A stretch of DNA of 64,000 nucleotides from Cyanobium sp. ATX 6F1 (GCF_024346315.1 NZ_JAGQCS010000001.1:62001-126000), one strand, 5' to 3'; shown: positions 36,584-45,963, counted from the stretch's first letter. Numbers and translations: made by a program. The notes: a model not told the origin generated them from the letters alone.

Positions 36584-36795
36584 GGCCCGACACGATCACG
36601 CCGTGAACGGCACTCCCAGCTCAGGCTTCCCGGCGCTGATCACCTCCCAGGTGGAGCCATGGGCAGCGGCTTGGGCCTGGGGCAACAGGTGTTGCTGTCC
36701 AAGCGAGCAAGCGGGCCTGGGGCGCCTAGGAAGGATTCGGATGGCTCGGGGCCCTCGGGCGCCTCAAGCAGCACCATCGCCCAAGGGGAGCCGAG
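36584..36795. other. 212-base intergenic region, no gene seen
   Basis: GTG-initiated frames exist on both strands here but run straight through the SulP gene or lack any recognisable protein pattern. AGGGGAG just before 36796 is the Shine-Dalgarno of the SulP gene. I find no tRNA-like fold, strong terminator or repeat. Confidence 0.5.
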
Positions 36796-38475
36796 ATGAA
36801 CCAGCTGAACCTCCCCGCCCCCGCCGCCTGGCTGCGCCACTACCGAGCGGAGTGGTTTCGCCCCGATCTGCTGGCCGGCCTGACGGCGGCAGCGGTGGTG
36901 CTGCCCAAGGCAATGGCCTACGCCACCGTCGCCGGGTTGCCCGTGGAAGTGGGGCTCTACACCGCCCTGGTGCCGATGGTGATCTACGCGCTGCTGGGCA
37001 GCTCACGGCCCCTGAGCGTCAGCACCACCACCACCCTGGCGATCCTGGTGGGATCGGAACTGCAGCGCAGCGCCCCGGACGGTGATCCCGCCAGCCTGCT
37101 GGCCACCAGCGCCACGCTCACCCTGCTGGTGGGGGTGATGCTCACCCTGGCGGCGCTGCTGCGGCTGGGCTTCGTCGCCAACTTCATCAGCGAATCGGTG
37201 CTGGTGGGCTTCAAGAGCGGCATCGGTCTGGTGATCGTGGCCGACCAGTTGCCGAAGCTTCTCGGCCTGCACGTCGAAAAGATCGGCTTCTTCCGCGATC
37301 TCTCCTCTCTCCTCCAGCAGTTGCCTCAGACCTCACTGGCCACCACGGCCCTGGCCCTGGTGTTACTGGTCCTCCTGGTGGGGCTGCATCGATGGCATCC
37401 GAGCCTGCCCGCCCCGCTGCTGGCGATCGCCGTGGCGATCGGCGCCTCGGCCCTGCTGGGGCTTGATCGCTTCGGGGTGGCCGTGGTGGGCCCGGTGCCC
37501 ACGGGCCTGCCGCCGCTGGTGCTGCCCCATCTGGATGACGTGCTGCGGCTCTGGCCCGCCGCCGCCGGCATTGCCCTGATGAGCTTCACCGAGAGCATCG
37601 CCGCCGCCCGCACCTTCGGCAACGGCAACGAGCCCCGGCCCGCGGCCAACCAGGAGCTGGTGGCCCTGGGGCTGGCCAACATCGGCGGCGCCTGCTTCGG
37701 CGCCATGGCCGCCGGCGGTGGCACCACCCAGACGGCCGTGAACCGCCTGGCGGGGGCGCGCTCCCAGATGGCGGAACTGATCACCGCCGCCGGCGCCGCC
37801 CTCACCCTGCTGCTGCTGGCCCCCCTGATCGCCCGCATGCCCATCGCCGCCCTGGCGGCGGTGGTGGTCGTCTACTCCTTCGAGCTGATCGCGCCTGGGG
37901 AGTTCCTGGCGATCCGGCGCGTGCGTGTCACCGAGTTCCACTGGGCCCTGATCGCCTTCGCCGGGGTGGTGCTGCTGGGCACCTTGAAGGGGATCCTGGT
38001 GGCGGTGGTGGTGTCGCTGCTGGCCCTGGCCCAGCAGGAGGTGAACCCGCCCGTCTACGCCCTGGCCCGTAAACCCGGCAGCGATGTGTTCCGGCCGATC
38101 TCGCCGGAACACCCCGAAGACCAGACCTGGCCAGGCCTGCTGCTGCTGCGGGCCGAGGGCCGCCTGTTCTTTGCCAATGCCCAGTCCGTGGCCACCTTGA
38201 TGCGCCACCTGATCGATGCGGTCCAGCCGAAGGTGGTGGTGCTCGATTGCAGCGCCGTGATCGACATCGAGTACTCGGCCCTGCGCATGATGATCGAAGC
38301 CGATCAGAACATGGCCCGCCATGGCGTCAGCCTCTGGCTGGCGGCCCTCAACCCCCACGTGTTGGAGGTGGTGCAGAAGTCGGAGCTGGGAGCGCGCCTC
38401 GGCCGCGAGCGGTTGTTGTTCAACGTGGAGCGGGCCGTGGAGCGCTTCGAGGACCTGTCCGAGTCAGGGGCATAG
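36796..38475 (+). CDS. SulP family anion transporter with STAS domain
   Basis: 559 residues: about 10-12 helices with the SulP signature (LAGLTAAAVVLPKAMAYATVAGLPVEVGLYTALVP), then a cytoplasmic STAS domain (VVVLDCSAVIDIEYSALRMM). SulP proteins carry sulfate or bicarbonate; in cyanobacteria BicA is a Na+-dependent bicarbonate transporter. The N-terminus here does not resemble the BicA start I know, so sulfate or another anion is equally possible. ATG 36796 has AGGGGAG six bases ahead. Confidence 0.88.
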   Translation: MNQLNLPAPAAWLRHYRAEWFRPDLLAGLTAAAVVLPKAMAYATVAGLPVEVGLYTALVPMVIYALLGSSRPLSVSTTTTLAILVGSELQRSAPDGDPASLLATSATLTLLVGVMLTLAALLRLGFVANFISESVLVGFKSGIGLVIVADQLPKLLGLHVEKIGFFRDLSSLLQQLPQTSLATTALALVLLVLLVGLHRWHPSLPAPLLAIAVAIGASALLGLDRFGVAVVGPVPTGLPPLVLPHLDDVLRLWPAAAGIALMSFTESIAAARTFGNGNEPRPAANQELVALGLANIGGACFGAMAAGGGTTQTAVNRLAGARSQMAELITAAGAALTLLLLAPLIARMPIAALAAVVVVYSFELIAPGEFLAIRRVRVTEFHWALIAFAGVVLLGTLKGILVAVVVSLLALAQQEVNPPVYALARKPGSDVFRPISPEHPEDQTWPGLLLLRAEGRLFFANAQSVATLMRHLIDAVQPKVVVLDCSAVIDIEYSALRMMIEADQNMARHGVSLWLAALNPHVLEVVQKSELGARLGRERLLFNVERAVERFEDLSESGA

Positions 38476-38484
38476 GTGCTGGAG

Positions 38485-38545
38485 TCGGTGGGCCCAGCGC
38501 CCTTGACAGGCCCCACAGCCCTGCCCAGGGTTGGGCCCCCACCGA
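38485..38545. repeat. Inverted repeat between the SulP and DoxX genes
   Basis: TCGGTGGG (38485-38492) pairs with CCCACCGA (38538-38545), and after a two-base bulge CCCA (38493-38496) pairs with TGGG (38532-38535). The arms enclose about 35 bases. It begins 10 bases after the SulP stop and ends 18 bases before the DoxX start, so a transcript end or processing structure is possible; there is no T-run. Confidence 0.45.
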
Positions 38546-38563
38546 TGTCCTCGGGTCAGACGG

Positions 38564-38938
38564 ATGACGCGCTCCTCCCCCACCGCCGGCAACCCCCTGG
38601 TGGATGGCATCGCCAGGGTTCTGCTCAGCCTCGTGTTCGTCCATGCCCTGCTGGGCAAACTGACGGGCTTCGAGGCCGTCGCCGCCAAGATCGCCGCCAA
38701 GGGATTGCCGTTCCCCTCCCTGCTGCTGGGGGCGGCGGTGCTGCTGTTGGCGGTGGGTTCGCTGCTGCTGATCAGCGGCTGGAAGCGGCGACTCGGGGCG
38801 GTGCTGCTGCTGGTGTTCCTGATCCCCACCACCTTGATCTTCCACGGCGCCGTGGCCGAACTCCCCGAGCGCATTCAGCTGCTGAAAAACGTGGCGATCA
38901 TCGGTGGGCTGCTGCTGGTGGCCAACCAGAGCGATTGA
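38564..38938 (+). CDS. DoxX family membrane protein
   Basis: 124 residues from ATG 38564, four helices. [24 protein letters not shown] at the start and [45 protein letters not shown] are the DoxX/YphA pattern. Family members are small membrane proteins sometimes linked to quinone-dependent redox or detoxification; the function here is unknown. An upstream GTG/ATG at 38531 is possible but adds an Arg-rich stub with no family match. The prfC start follows 28 bases later. Confidence 0.8.
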   Translation: MTRSSPTAGNPLVDGIARVLLSLVFVHALLGKLTGFEAVAAKIAAKGLPFPSLLLGAAVLLLAVGSLLLISGWKRRLGAVLLLVFLIPTTLIFHGAVAELPERIQLLKNVAIIGGLLLVANQSD

Positions 38939-38966
38939 GGGAACCGGGGGCTGGCAGGCTGGGGCG

Positions 38967-40622
38967 ATGACCAGCAGCTCCAGCACCGCCGCCGCCTCGG
39001 CCCCAGGCAGCACCTTGTCCCTGGCCGAAGCGGTGGCCCGGCGGCGCAATTTCGCGATCATCTCCCACCCGGATGCGGGCAAGACCACCCTCACCGAGAA
39101 ACTGCTGCTCTACGGGGGCGCGATCCAGCAGGCCGGCGCGGTGAAGGCCAAGGGCGAGCAGCGCAAGGTCACCTCCGACTGGATGGAACTGGAGAAGCAA
39201 CGCGGCATCTCGATCACCTCCACTGTTCTGCAGTTCGACTACGCCGGCAACACCGTCAACCTGCTGGACACCCCGGGCCACCAGGACTTCTCGGAGGACA
39301 CCTACCGCACCCTGGCCGCCGCCGACAACGCGGTGATGCTCGAGGACGCCGCCAAGGGGCTCGAACCCCAGACCCGCAAGCTCTTTGAGGTCTGCCGGCT
39401 GCGGCGGGTGCCGATCTTCACCTTCATCAACAAGATGGACCGACCGGGGCGCGAGCCCCTGGAGCTGATCGATGAGATCGAGAGCGAGCTGGGCCTCACC
39501 TGCTGGCCGGTGAACTGGCCGATCGGCAGCGGCGACCGCTTCCGTGGCGTGATCGACCGGCGCAGCGGCGACGTGATCCTGTTCGAGCGGGCCGAGCGCG
39601 GCAAGCAGGCCGCCGAGCGGCGCCTTTCGGTGGCCCAGGCCCGCGCCACGGGCGCCGTGGAGCCGGAGCTGCTGCATCAGGCCCTTGAAGAGCTGGAGCT
39701 GCTGGATGGGGCCGGCGCCGAGCTGGATCTGGAGCTTGTGCATGCGGGCGAACTGAGCCCGGTGTTCTTCGGTTCAGCGATGACCAACTTCGGGGTGCGT
39801 CCCTTCCTCGATGCCTTCCTGGAGCTGGCCCAGCGCCCGGTGGCCCGCAGCGGCAGCGATGGCCCGGTGGATCCGTTGCGCGAGGAGTTCAGCGGCTTCG
39901 TGTTCAAGCTCCAGGCCAACATGGACCCCCGTCACCGCGACCGCATCGCCTTCGTGCGCGTGTGCTCGGGCCGCTTCGAAAAGGACATGACCGTGCGCCA
40001 CGCGCGCACGGGTAAGACGATCCGGCTCTCGCGGCCCCAGAAGCTGTTCGGGGCCGACCGCGAGGTGGTGGAGGACGCCTACCCGGGCGATGTGATCGGC
40101 CTCAACAACCCCGGCATGTTCGCCATCGGCGACACGTTGTACGTGGGGCGAAAGGTGGAATACGAGGGCATCCCCTGCTTCAGCCCGGAGATCTTCTCCT
40201 GGCTGCGCAACCCCAACCCCTCGGCGTTCAAGAGTTTTCGCAAGGGGGTGAACGAGCTGCGCGAGGAGGGGGCCGTGCAGGTGCTCTATGACACCGACGC
40301 CAGCAAACGGGATCCGATCCTGGCGGCCGTGGGCCAGCTGCAGCTGGAGGTGGTGCAGTACCGCCTGGAGAACGAATACGGCGTGCCCACTCGCCTGGAG
40401 CCCCTGGGCTACTCCGTGGCCCGCTGGGTGGTGGGGGGCTGGGGGGCCCTGGAGGCGGTCGGGCGTTTGTTCAACTGCAAGACCGTTCGCGACGCCTGGG
40501 ACCGGCCGGTGCTGCTGTTCAAGAACGACTGGAACCTGCACCAGCTGGCCGAGGATCACCCCAGGCTTGAGCTCTCCGCGGTGGCACCGGTGGTGAGTGG
40601 GGTGGAGCCGATCGCGTTGTAA
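38967..40622 (+). CDS. prfC: Peptide chain release factor 3
   Basis: GTPase that recycles RF1/RF2 from the ribosome after termination. 551 residues from ATG 38967: G1 [12 protein letters not shown], switch region [16 protein letters not shown]3 [17 protein letters not shown]4 [10 protein letters not shown], then domain II and a C-terminal domain ([18 protein letters not shown]) diagnostic for RF3. CAGGCT at 38955-38960 lies six bases before the ATG. An earlier in-frame start at 38904 sits inside the DoxX gene and is rejected. Confidence 0.95.
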   Translation: MTSSSSTAAASAPGSTLSLAEAVARRRNFAIISHPDAGKTTLTEKLLLYGGAIQQAGAVKAKGEQRKVTSDWMELEKQRGISITSTVLQFDYAGNTVNLLDTPGHQDFSEDTYRTLAAADNAVMLEDAAKGLEPQTRKLFEVCRLRRVPIFTFINKMDRPGREPLELIDEIESELGLTCWPVNWPIGSGDRFRGVIDRRSGDVILFERAERGKQAAERRLSVAQARATGAVEPELLHQALEELELLDGAGAELDLELVHAGELSPVFFGSAMTNFGVRPFLDAFLELAQRPVARSGSDGPVDPLREEFSGFVFKLQANMDPRHRDRIAFVRVCSGRFEKDMTVRHARTGKTIRLSRPQKLFGADREVVEDAYPGDVIGLNNPGMFAIGDTLYVGRKVEYEGIPCFSPEIFSWLRNPNPSAFKSFRKGVNELREEGAVQVLYDTDASKRDPILAAVGQLQLEVVQYRLENEYGVPTRLEPLGYSVARWVVGGWGALEAVGRLFNCKTVRDAWDRPVLLFKNDWNLHQLAEDHPRLELSAVAPVVSGVEPIAL

Positions 40623-40663
40623 GAAGCGGCGCGCCAGAATCTTTGCAACGAAAGGTCACAGTC

Positions 40664-40888
40664 ATGGCTGAGCCGCTCTGGCTGGTTCGCCCCCGCCGCG
40701 ATGGAGGTTGCGATTACGTCCGCTTCCTGCCCACCCAGGAGCGGGTCGAGGTGCGTGAAGGGAGCCACCTGCCACCCCAGATGCCCCTGCTCAAACACCG
40801 CCAATGGGTGCAGCGGGCGGAAGCCGAAGCCCAGAGCCTCCACTTGCAACAGGAAGGTGGCTATCGCTGCAGTGAGCCCCTGTTTTGA
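40664..40888 (+). CDS. Small DUF1651-like protein
   Basis: 74 residues from ATG 40664, with AAAGGT about 9 bases ahead. The order PLWLV...YVRFLP...VREGSHLPPQMPLLKHRQWVQRAEAEAQSLHLQQEGGY follows the DUF1651 pattern of marine and alpha-cyanobacteria (short protein, basic centre, Arg/Ala-rich helix, GW/GY near the end). The function is unknown. A CAGAAT box at 40633-40638 could be its -10. Confidence 0.65.
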   Translation: MAEPLWLVRPRRDGGCDYVRFLPTQERVEVREGSHLPPQMPLLKHRQWVQRAEAEAQSLHLQQEGGYRCSEPLF

Positions 40889-40939
40889 GCGCCGCCTCGA
40901 TACGCTCAGGCCAGCACAGCGCGTCCCGCGCCGGGACCC

Positions 40940-41635
40940 ATGAACCAGGCCTCTGACCAGCCCTCCAGTGATGCCGCCGCTCCGGGGCCCTACGAACGCC
41001 TCGGTGTCACGGCCGACGCCAGCTTCGATGAGGTGCAGGCCGCCAAGCTGGCCCGTCTCAAGGACCTGGGCAACGATCCCCAGGCCAAGGCCCTGATCGA
41101 GGCCGCCTACGACAGCGTGCTGATGGACCGGCTCAAGGAGCGCCAGCAGGGCAAGGTCAGCAGTGCCGCCCTCAATGCCTCCCAAAGGGAAGCGGCCAGG
41201 CCCACCGCCACAGCCCCCAGCCGGCCAGCGCTTCCGTCCTTCCCCTCCCTGCCGCGGCTCCCCGCCGGGAGGCTCCAGGCCCCACGCTTCAGCCTGCCCC
41301 AACTGCAACTGGCCGAAGGGCGGGAACGCTGGTTCCCCCTGGCCGCCGACGGGGTGCTGCTGACCTTGGTTCTGCTCGCCCCCGGCGCCTCACCCGAACT
41401 GCTGCTGGCCATGTCCACAGGCGTGACCGTGATCAACCTGCAACGCCGTAACGGCCGCTTCCTGGCGGCCGTGGGCTGGAGCTTTCTGCTGTTGAGCGTG
41501 GGCCTGGCACTGGGGGCCCTGCTGCTCGGTCTTCTCCACCCCGGCCTGCCCCTGGGGCTGCCCCTGAACGCCTTGCAGGTGCAGGCGCTGCCGGCGCTGC
41601 TGCTGCTCCTCCTGGGGGCGCTGCTGATCGCCTGA
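40940..41635 (+). CDS. CPP1-like family protein (DUF3353), J-like and membrane domains
   Basis: 231 residues. Residues about 17-70 (PYERLGVTADASFDEVQAAKLARLKDL) form the degenerate J-like domain of the CPP1 family; the C-terminal third has three to four hydrophobic helices. In plants CPP1 stabilises protochlorophyllide oxidoreductase, and cyanobacterial relatives are conserved but poorly studied. A Pro/Ala-rich linker separates the two parts. A TACGCT box at 40901-40906 may be its -10. Confidence 0.83.
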   Translation: MNQASDQPSSDAAAPGPYERLGVTADASFDEVQAAKLARLKDLGNDPQAKALIEAAYDSVLMDRLKERQQGKVSSAALNASQREAARPTATAPSRPALPSFPSLPRLPAGRLQAPRFSLPQLQLAEGRERWFPLAADGVLLTLVLLAPGASPELLLAMSTGVTVINLQRRNGRFLAAVGWSFLLLSVGLALGALLLGLLHPGLPLGLPLNALQVQALPALLLLLLGALLIA

Positions 41636-41671
41636 GGTCGGGCCTCCCCATGCTCGTCCAGCGGGGGCCGC

Positions 41672-42265
41672 TCAGCCCAGGGCTGGAAACGAGCCCCTTA
41701 GGCCACCCACCAGCATCTGCACGGCGATGGCCGTGAGCAACAGGCCCATCAGCCGGCTGATCACCTTTTCCTGCAGCTCCCCCAGGGCCCGGCGCAGGGG
41801 CATCGACACCAGCAGCACCAGGTAGATCCCCAGCGCCAGCAGGGCGATGATCGCGCTCAGGGCCAGGCGCCCCTGCCAATTCGGCGGGGCATCCGACACC
41901 ACCAGAGAGATGGCGCCAGGCCCGGCCAGCAAGGGCAGGCCGATCGGCACCACCCCCAGCAGGCCCTCATCGAGGTCGAGTTCGGAGCTGCTCACCTCCT
42001 TGCCATCGATCAGGCGCAGGCCGATCGGCAGCAGGATCAGGCCGCCGGCCACCCGAAACGAATCGAGGGTGATCGCGAACAGATCCAGCAGCGCCTGGCC
42101 CCACCAGCAGGCGGCCAGCAGCGTGAGCAGAAAGGTGAGCACCGCCAGGCGGCTGATGCGCCGCACACGGCTCGGGTCGTTGCCGGCGGCCTTGGCCACC
42201 ACCGGCAGCACGCTGATCGGCGAGCTGATCGCCAGCAGACCGACGGCGGTGTTGATCAACGACAC
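41672..42265 (-). CDS. marC: MarC family membrane protein
   Basis: 197 residues with about six helices. The family pattern ISSPISVLPVVAKAAGNDPSRVRRISRLAVLTFL near the start, DSFRVAGGLILLPIGLRL, and VVPIGLPLLAGPGAISLVV is clear. MarC (UPF0056) proteins are inner-membrane proteins of unknown transport role. GTG 42265. Convergent with the CPP1-like gene, with 36 bases between stops. Confidence 0.88.
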   Translation of the reverse strand: MSLINTAVGLLAISSPISVLPVVAKAAGNDPSRVRRISRLAVLTFLLTLLAACWWGQALLDLFAITLDSFRVAGGLILLPIGLRLIDGKEVSSSELDLDEGLLGVVPIGLPLLAGPGAISLVVSDAPPNWQGRLALSAIIALLALGIYLVLLVSMPLRRALGELQEKVISRLMGLLLTAIAVQMLVGGLRGSFPALG

Positions 42266-42383
42266 GGCGGCCCCCCAGATGGAACGGGGGGCTCACCGTA
42301 AGGCCCGTGGACGCTGCTCGCTGGCTGGGATCCATGCCCCAGCATCCGTCATCCTGATCAGGCTCGCCGGGCGAGGGTGCCTG

Positions 42384-43586
42384 ATGACTGGCTCACCGGC
42401 AGACCGGCTTGCGGTGATCGGTGCCGGGGTTTCCGGCTGCGCGCTCGTGGCCCAGCTGCGGCGGTTGGGCTGGCACGGTGACCTGAGCGTCTGGGAAACA
42501 GGACGGGGCCCGGGTGGTCGGGCCAGCACCCGTCGCTCCCGCAGCGACGGCGGACGGCGCCTCGATCACGGAGCTCCCCTGTTCAACATCAGCTCCAGCC
42601 CTGAGCCGGCCTTACTGGCGCCGCTGCTGGAGGGGGGCTGGATCGAGCCCTGGCCCGGCCGCCTCGCCCAGCTCGATGTCGACGGCGCTCTGCATCCCCA
42701 CCCGGGTGATCGCCTCCATGGGGGACGGCTCTTCCGTGGCCGTGGCGGCATGGATCAGCTCTGCCAAGGACTGCTGGAACTGGCGGGCGGCAGGGTCGAG
42801 CTGCGTTTCGGCACCCTGGTGCGCCACCTGGCGGTGACCCCCACGGGGCCCTGGCAGCTACTTGATGACGGCCAGCAGCTGCTGGACGAGGCCGACTGGC
42901 TGGTGCTGAGCGGCACCCTGCTCGCCCATCCCCGCAGCCAGCAGCTCCTGGGCTGGGAGGAGCCTCCCCTGCAGCCGGTGGCCCGAAGCCTGGGGGACCC
43001 CCAGCTCACGGAAGCCATGGCCTCGATCGCGGCCCTTGGCTACGAGCCCCGCTGCGTCTTGCTGCTTCTGATCGACGCGAGCAGGGCCGATCACTGGCGC
43101 AAGTTGCCGTTTCGCTTGCTTGAATTCCAGCCTGCGGCCCGGCAGCGTTGGGGCCTTGAAAGGCTGGCCCTCCAACCGCTCGAGGATGGACGCTGCGCTG
43201 TGGTGGTGCATTCCACAGACGCCTTCGCTTCGCGGCATCTCAGCGTCTACGGCGCAGGCTCGGCGATCGCCCGGCTGCAGCCCACGCAGCCCAGCGGCGA
43301 ACGGGAGCAGGCGGTGATCGCGGAGCTCACAGCAGCCCTGCAGCAGGTGCTGAAGCACTGGATCAGCCCCTGCGATCTGGGGGATGGTCCGAGCAAGTTG
43401 ATGCGCTGGGGTGCCGCCTTTGCCCAGCCGCCAGGGCTGCCCGCCGAGCTGATGCTGTGCCCGCAGAGCCGCATCGGCTTCTGCGGCGATGGGCTGGAGG
43501 GCCCTGGATTCGGCCGCGTCGAGGGAGCCCTGCTCAGCGGCGAACGACTGGCGAACCGCCTGGTCTCAACCCTCCGAGCGCACTAG
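42384..43586 (+). CDS. FAD-dependent oxidoreductase, renalase-like
   Basis: 400 residues from ATG 42384, with GAGGG about 7 bases ahead. The N-terminal Rossmann motif LAVIGAGVSGCALVAQLRRLG, the following GRGPGGRASTRRS and LDHGAPLFN, and the C-terminal IGFCGDGLEGPGFGRVEGALLSGERLA are typical of the renalase-like amine-oxidase-fold group found in cyanobacteria and plants. Substrate unknown. The frame continues upstream across marC in antisense and that part is rejected. The last four bases overlap the next, convergent gene. Confidence 0.85.
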   Translation: MTGSPADRLAVIGAGVSGCALVAQLRRLGWHGDLSVWETGRGPGGRASTRRSRSDGGRRLDHGAPLFNISSSPEPALLAPLLEGGWIEPWPGRLAQLDVDGALHPHPGDRLHGGRLFRGRGGMDQLCQGLLELAGGRVELRFGTLVRHLAVTPTGPWQLLDDGQQLLDEADWLVLSGTLLAHPRSQQLLGWEEPPLQPVARSLGDPQLTEAMASIAALGYEPRCVLLLLIDASRADHWRKLPFRLLEFQPAARQRWGLERLALQPLEDGRCAVVVHSTDAFASRHLSVYGAGSAIARLQPTQPSGEREQAVIAELTAALQQVLKHWISPCDLGDGPSKLMRWGAAFAQPPGLPAELMLCPQSRIGFCGDGLEGPGFGRVEGALLSGERLANRLVSTLRAH

Positions 43587-43840
43587 GCCTGGGAAGGGCG
43601 ATTCCGCCGTCGCCCCAGGGGCTCGATCCAGGACACGCGCACCTGATCGTGATGGAGTTTCAAGGCCGGCAGGCGGCAGCCCAGCCGAATGGCCCCTTGA
43701 TCCAGCAGGCGTCCAAGGCGCAGGGCCGTCGCCTCCTCGAGCCGGGAAAAGCGGTTCTGCTGCCGGGTGATCCAGCCCAGCTCGGAGGGGGTGATCACCC
43801 CAGTGGAGAGGGACTCAAGGAACAGCTCACCAACCGTCAT
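43583..43840 (-). CDS. Small conserved cyanobacterial protein
   Basis: 85 residues from ATG 43840, starting MTVGELFLESLSTGVIT, followed by PSELGWITRQQNRFSR and LEEATALRLGRLLDQGAIRLGCRLP. I recognise this as a widespread small cyanobacterial protein without an assigned function. Longer starts to 43987 would add an Arg-rich stretch read antisense-like and are not favoured. Convergent overlap of 4 bases with the FAD gene. Confidence 0.75.
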   Translation of the reverse strand: MTVGELFLESLSTGVITPSELGWITRQQNRFSRLEEATALRLGRLLDQGAIRLGCRLPALKLHHDQVRVSWIEPLGRRRNRPSQA

Positions 43841-43871
43841 GACTTTTTGTAACGGAACCTCAGCAAGTCTG

Positions 43872-45443
43872 TCAGCCCGTTCCCTGGGCCGTGGGTTGAG
43901 CTGGATCCTGGGTTCCCGAACGCTCCGGTTCAGGCGCAAGGGTGACCCGGGCGATGAACGCCTCCGCCTGCTCCCGTTGCCGCGCACGCTTGGCCGGCTC
44001 GATCCGATCGTGCAGCGCCACCATCATCGAAAGGCGGGGGTTGGCGGCAAAAAAATCCCGGTGGAGATCAATGAAGCGCCAGTAGAGCCCATCCCAGATC
44101 TCGCACCACGGGCCCCGGGGACCGCCACCCATCTTGAGGATGTAGTTGGAACCGCAGATGTAGGGCTTCGTGGCGAAGATCCCCCCATCACTCATCTGAC
44201 CCATCCCGTACACGTTGGGACCCATCACCCAGGCGTAGGAATCGATATAGCGCTCCATGAACCAGCCGTAGACCTCGCCGGGGTGGATCTCGCAGAGCAA
44301 CATCAGGTTGCTGATCACCATCAGGCGCTCGATGTGGTGATTCCAGGCGAGACGGTTCAGCCTCTCGATCGCCTGATCCAGGGGCGGCAGACCCGTTTCG
44401 CCGGCATTCCAGCAGGGGGCCAGACGGCGCTGGTGACCCCAGAAATTGCCCCCTGCCTGGCGCTCGCCGTACACCAGATCGATGCCGCGCACGAACTCCC
44501 GCCAGCCCACCACCTGGCGCAGGAATCCCTCCAACGAGGCGATCGGCGTGGCGGCGACGGCGGCGTGATCCAAGGTCTGCCTCACCACGGTCGCGGGGCT
44601 GAGCAGGCCGATGTTGAGCAGGGGCGCGAGCAGGGAGTGCTGCAGCACATCGTCACTGGAGCTCAGGGCGTCCTCAAAAGGTCCGAAGTCATGGAGGCGC
44701 ACCGCCAGGAACTGATCCAGCCAGTCCTGGGCGCCGGCGTGATCGAAGGGCACCACCAGGGGCCCCAGCTGGCCGGGATTCTGCGGGAAGTGGGTCTCAA
44801 TCAGGGCGCGCACCGCCGGCTCCTCGGCACTGGGCGACACCTGGGGCAACGGCGGTTCCCGGTAGCCCCTGGGCAGCTTGCGGCGGTTGTCGGCATCAAA
44901 ACTCCAGCGGCCACCGCTGGGGCTGCCGTCGGCCTCGATCAGCAGATTCAGGCGCCGGCGCTGGCGCTCGTAGAAGGTTTTCATGAACGGCCGCCGCCGC
45001 CCCTCGAACTCAGCGCGGCTTTCCGCCGCGCTGGCCAGAAAAGCCGGCGACGGCAGCACCACCAACGCCACCTGGCGCTGGTGGCAGAACGCCACCAGCT
45101 CGGCCTGAACACCGGGATCGGGAATTTCGGCGATCCGCAGCTCCGGCTGGAACCCATCCGCCGCGGCCTGGGCAAGCTCCTGCTCCAGGCGCCCCCAGAA
45201 ACTGAGGCCGATGGAGTCGCCCAGCTCGAAGTAGTGCACGGGAATCGCGGCGGCCCGCAGGGCCTCGCGGAAGGCCCGCATCGCCACGAAACAATGGAGC
45301 AGCCGCAGCTTGTGATAACGAAACCGCGACGCCAGGCCGAGGTCTTCCACCATCAGCACCCGGCTGGAGGGATCGAGCCGCAAGGGCGGGGCCGTGAGCC
45401 ACTCGGGGTGCAGCTGGTTGCCAAGAATCAGGGTCAGTCCCAT
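43872..45443 (-). CDS. Cryptochrome/photolyase-related protein (FeS-BCP type) with altered cysteine set
   Basis: 523 residues from ATG 45443, which gives the conserved start MGLTLILGNQLHPEWL. The order of motifs is that of prokaryotic photolyase-related (PhrB/CryB-like) proteins: an N-terminal alpha/beta domain, WSFDADNRRKLP, LEGFLRQVVGWREFVRG, RLAWNHHIERLMVISNLMLL, and PNVYGMGQMSDGGIFATKPYI. The usual CxxC ligands of the [4Fe-4S] cluster are missing after KPYI...YILKMG; only one of the later Cys (PWCEIWD) and one earlier Cys (LLCEIHP) remain. Repair of (6-4) photoproducts or signalling is the family role; whether this one binds a cluster is doubtful. Confidence 0.85.
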   Translation of the reverse strand: MGLTLILGNQLHPEWLTAPPLRLDPSSRVLMVEDLGLASRFRYHKLRLLHCFVAMRAFREALRAAAIPVHYFELGDSIGLSFWGRLEQELAQAAADGFQPELRIAEIPDPGVQAELVAFCHQRQVALVVLPSPAFLASAAESRAEFEGRRRPFMKTFYERQRRRLNLLIEADGSPSGGRWSFDADNRRKLPRGYREPPLPQVSPSAEEPAVRALIETHFPQNPGQLGPLVVPFDHAGAQDWLDQFLAVRLHDFGPFEDALSSSDDVLQHSLLAPLLNIGLLSPATVVRQTLDHAAVAATPIASLEGFLRQVVGWREFVRGIDLVYGERQAGGNFWGHQRRLAPCWNAGETGLPPLDQAIERLNRLAWNHHIERLMVISNLMLLCEIHPGEVYGWFMERYIDSYAWVMGPNVYGMGQMSDGGIFATKPYICGSNYILKMGGGPRGPWCEIWDGLYWRFIDLHRDFFAANPRLSMMVALHDRIEPAKRARQREQAEAFIARVTLAPEPERSGTQDPAQPTAQGTG

Positions 45444-45618
45444 GGCGTCAGAAGCTCCCTGGCACGCTGAATTCGCCCGAGCGATCATCTTGGCGCTGAG
45501 CTCCCGACTTGATCAGCGGGCGAAAGTGGAGGCCGGGGCCCTTGACGCAGGGAGCACTCACTGGCTGGAAACCGCCTGCGGGAGAGCCAACAGACGCCCG
45601 ACGACCAGCCGCCACAGC
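45444..45618. other. 175-base gap between photolyase and HLIP genes, no gene seen
   Basis: Contains no clear reading frame, terminator or repeat. It should hold the photolyase promoter (minus strand), but no convincing -10/-35 pair is visible. Confidence 0.4.
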
Positions 45619-45909
45619 TCAGCCCAGCTCCAGGTACCAGCGCAGCAGTGCGGCGAGTTGACCGGCCGGCCCCCGGCCGGTGATCAACTCGCCCACCACG
45701 GCGGCAACAAAGCCGAGCATGGCGGCGCGCCCATTGAGCCGCTCCACCCCCGCCAGCGCCGTGGTGTTCCAGGGCCTGCGGGTTGTGAGGCCCTCCCCGA
45801 AGCGCTCCAGCGGCTCGTAGCGGAACGAATCATTGGCCAAGGGGTGTGCACGCAGCGGTGCAGAGCCTATGGGTCCTGCGTCCTCCCCTGCGACCTGGAT
45901 CGATCCCAC
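45619..45909 (-). CDS. High-light-inducible / chlorophyll a-b-binding-like protein (HLIP)
   Basis: Single-helix thylakoid protein related to plant LHC proteins, which binds chlorophyll and carotenoid and protects photosystem II assembly. FRYEPLERFGEGLTTRRPWN precedes the signature ERLNGRAAMLGF and one helix (AAVVGELITGRGPAGQ). The start is not settled: GTG 45909 gives 96 residues, but a TTG at 45840 gives a 73-residue protein closer to the usual family length and lies after a TAGGCT box at 45865-45870. I list the outer limit. Confidence 0.85.
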   Translation of the reverse strand: MGSIQVAGEDAGPIGSAPLRAHPLANDSFRYEPLERFGEGLTTRRPWNTTALAGVERLNGRAAMLGFVAAVVGELITGRGPAGQLAALLRWYLELG

Positions 45910-45963
45910 GTCAGAGTTGGATCAGCTCGCTGGGCCGGTGGAGCGCCAACAGGAGGTGAAGCG

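Noticed and set aside
36603-37085. GTG-initiated frame overlapping the SulP start
   Set aside because: Most of it lies out of frame inside the SulP gene, and the sequence has no protein-family pattern.
41847-42383. N-terminal extension of the renalase-like gene
   Set aside because: It is antisense to marC; ATG 42384 starts right before the FAD motif and has a Shine-Dalgarno.
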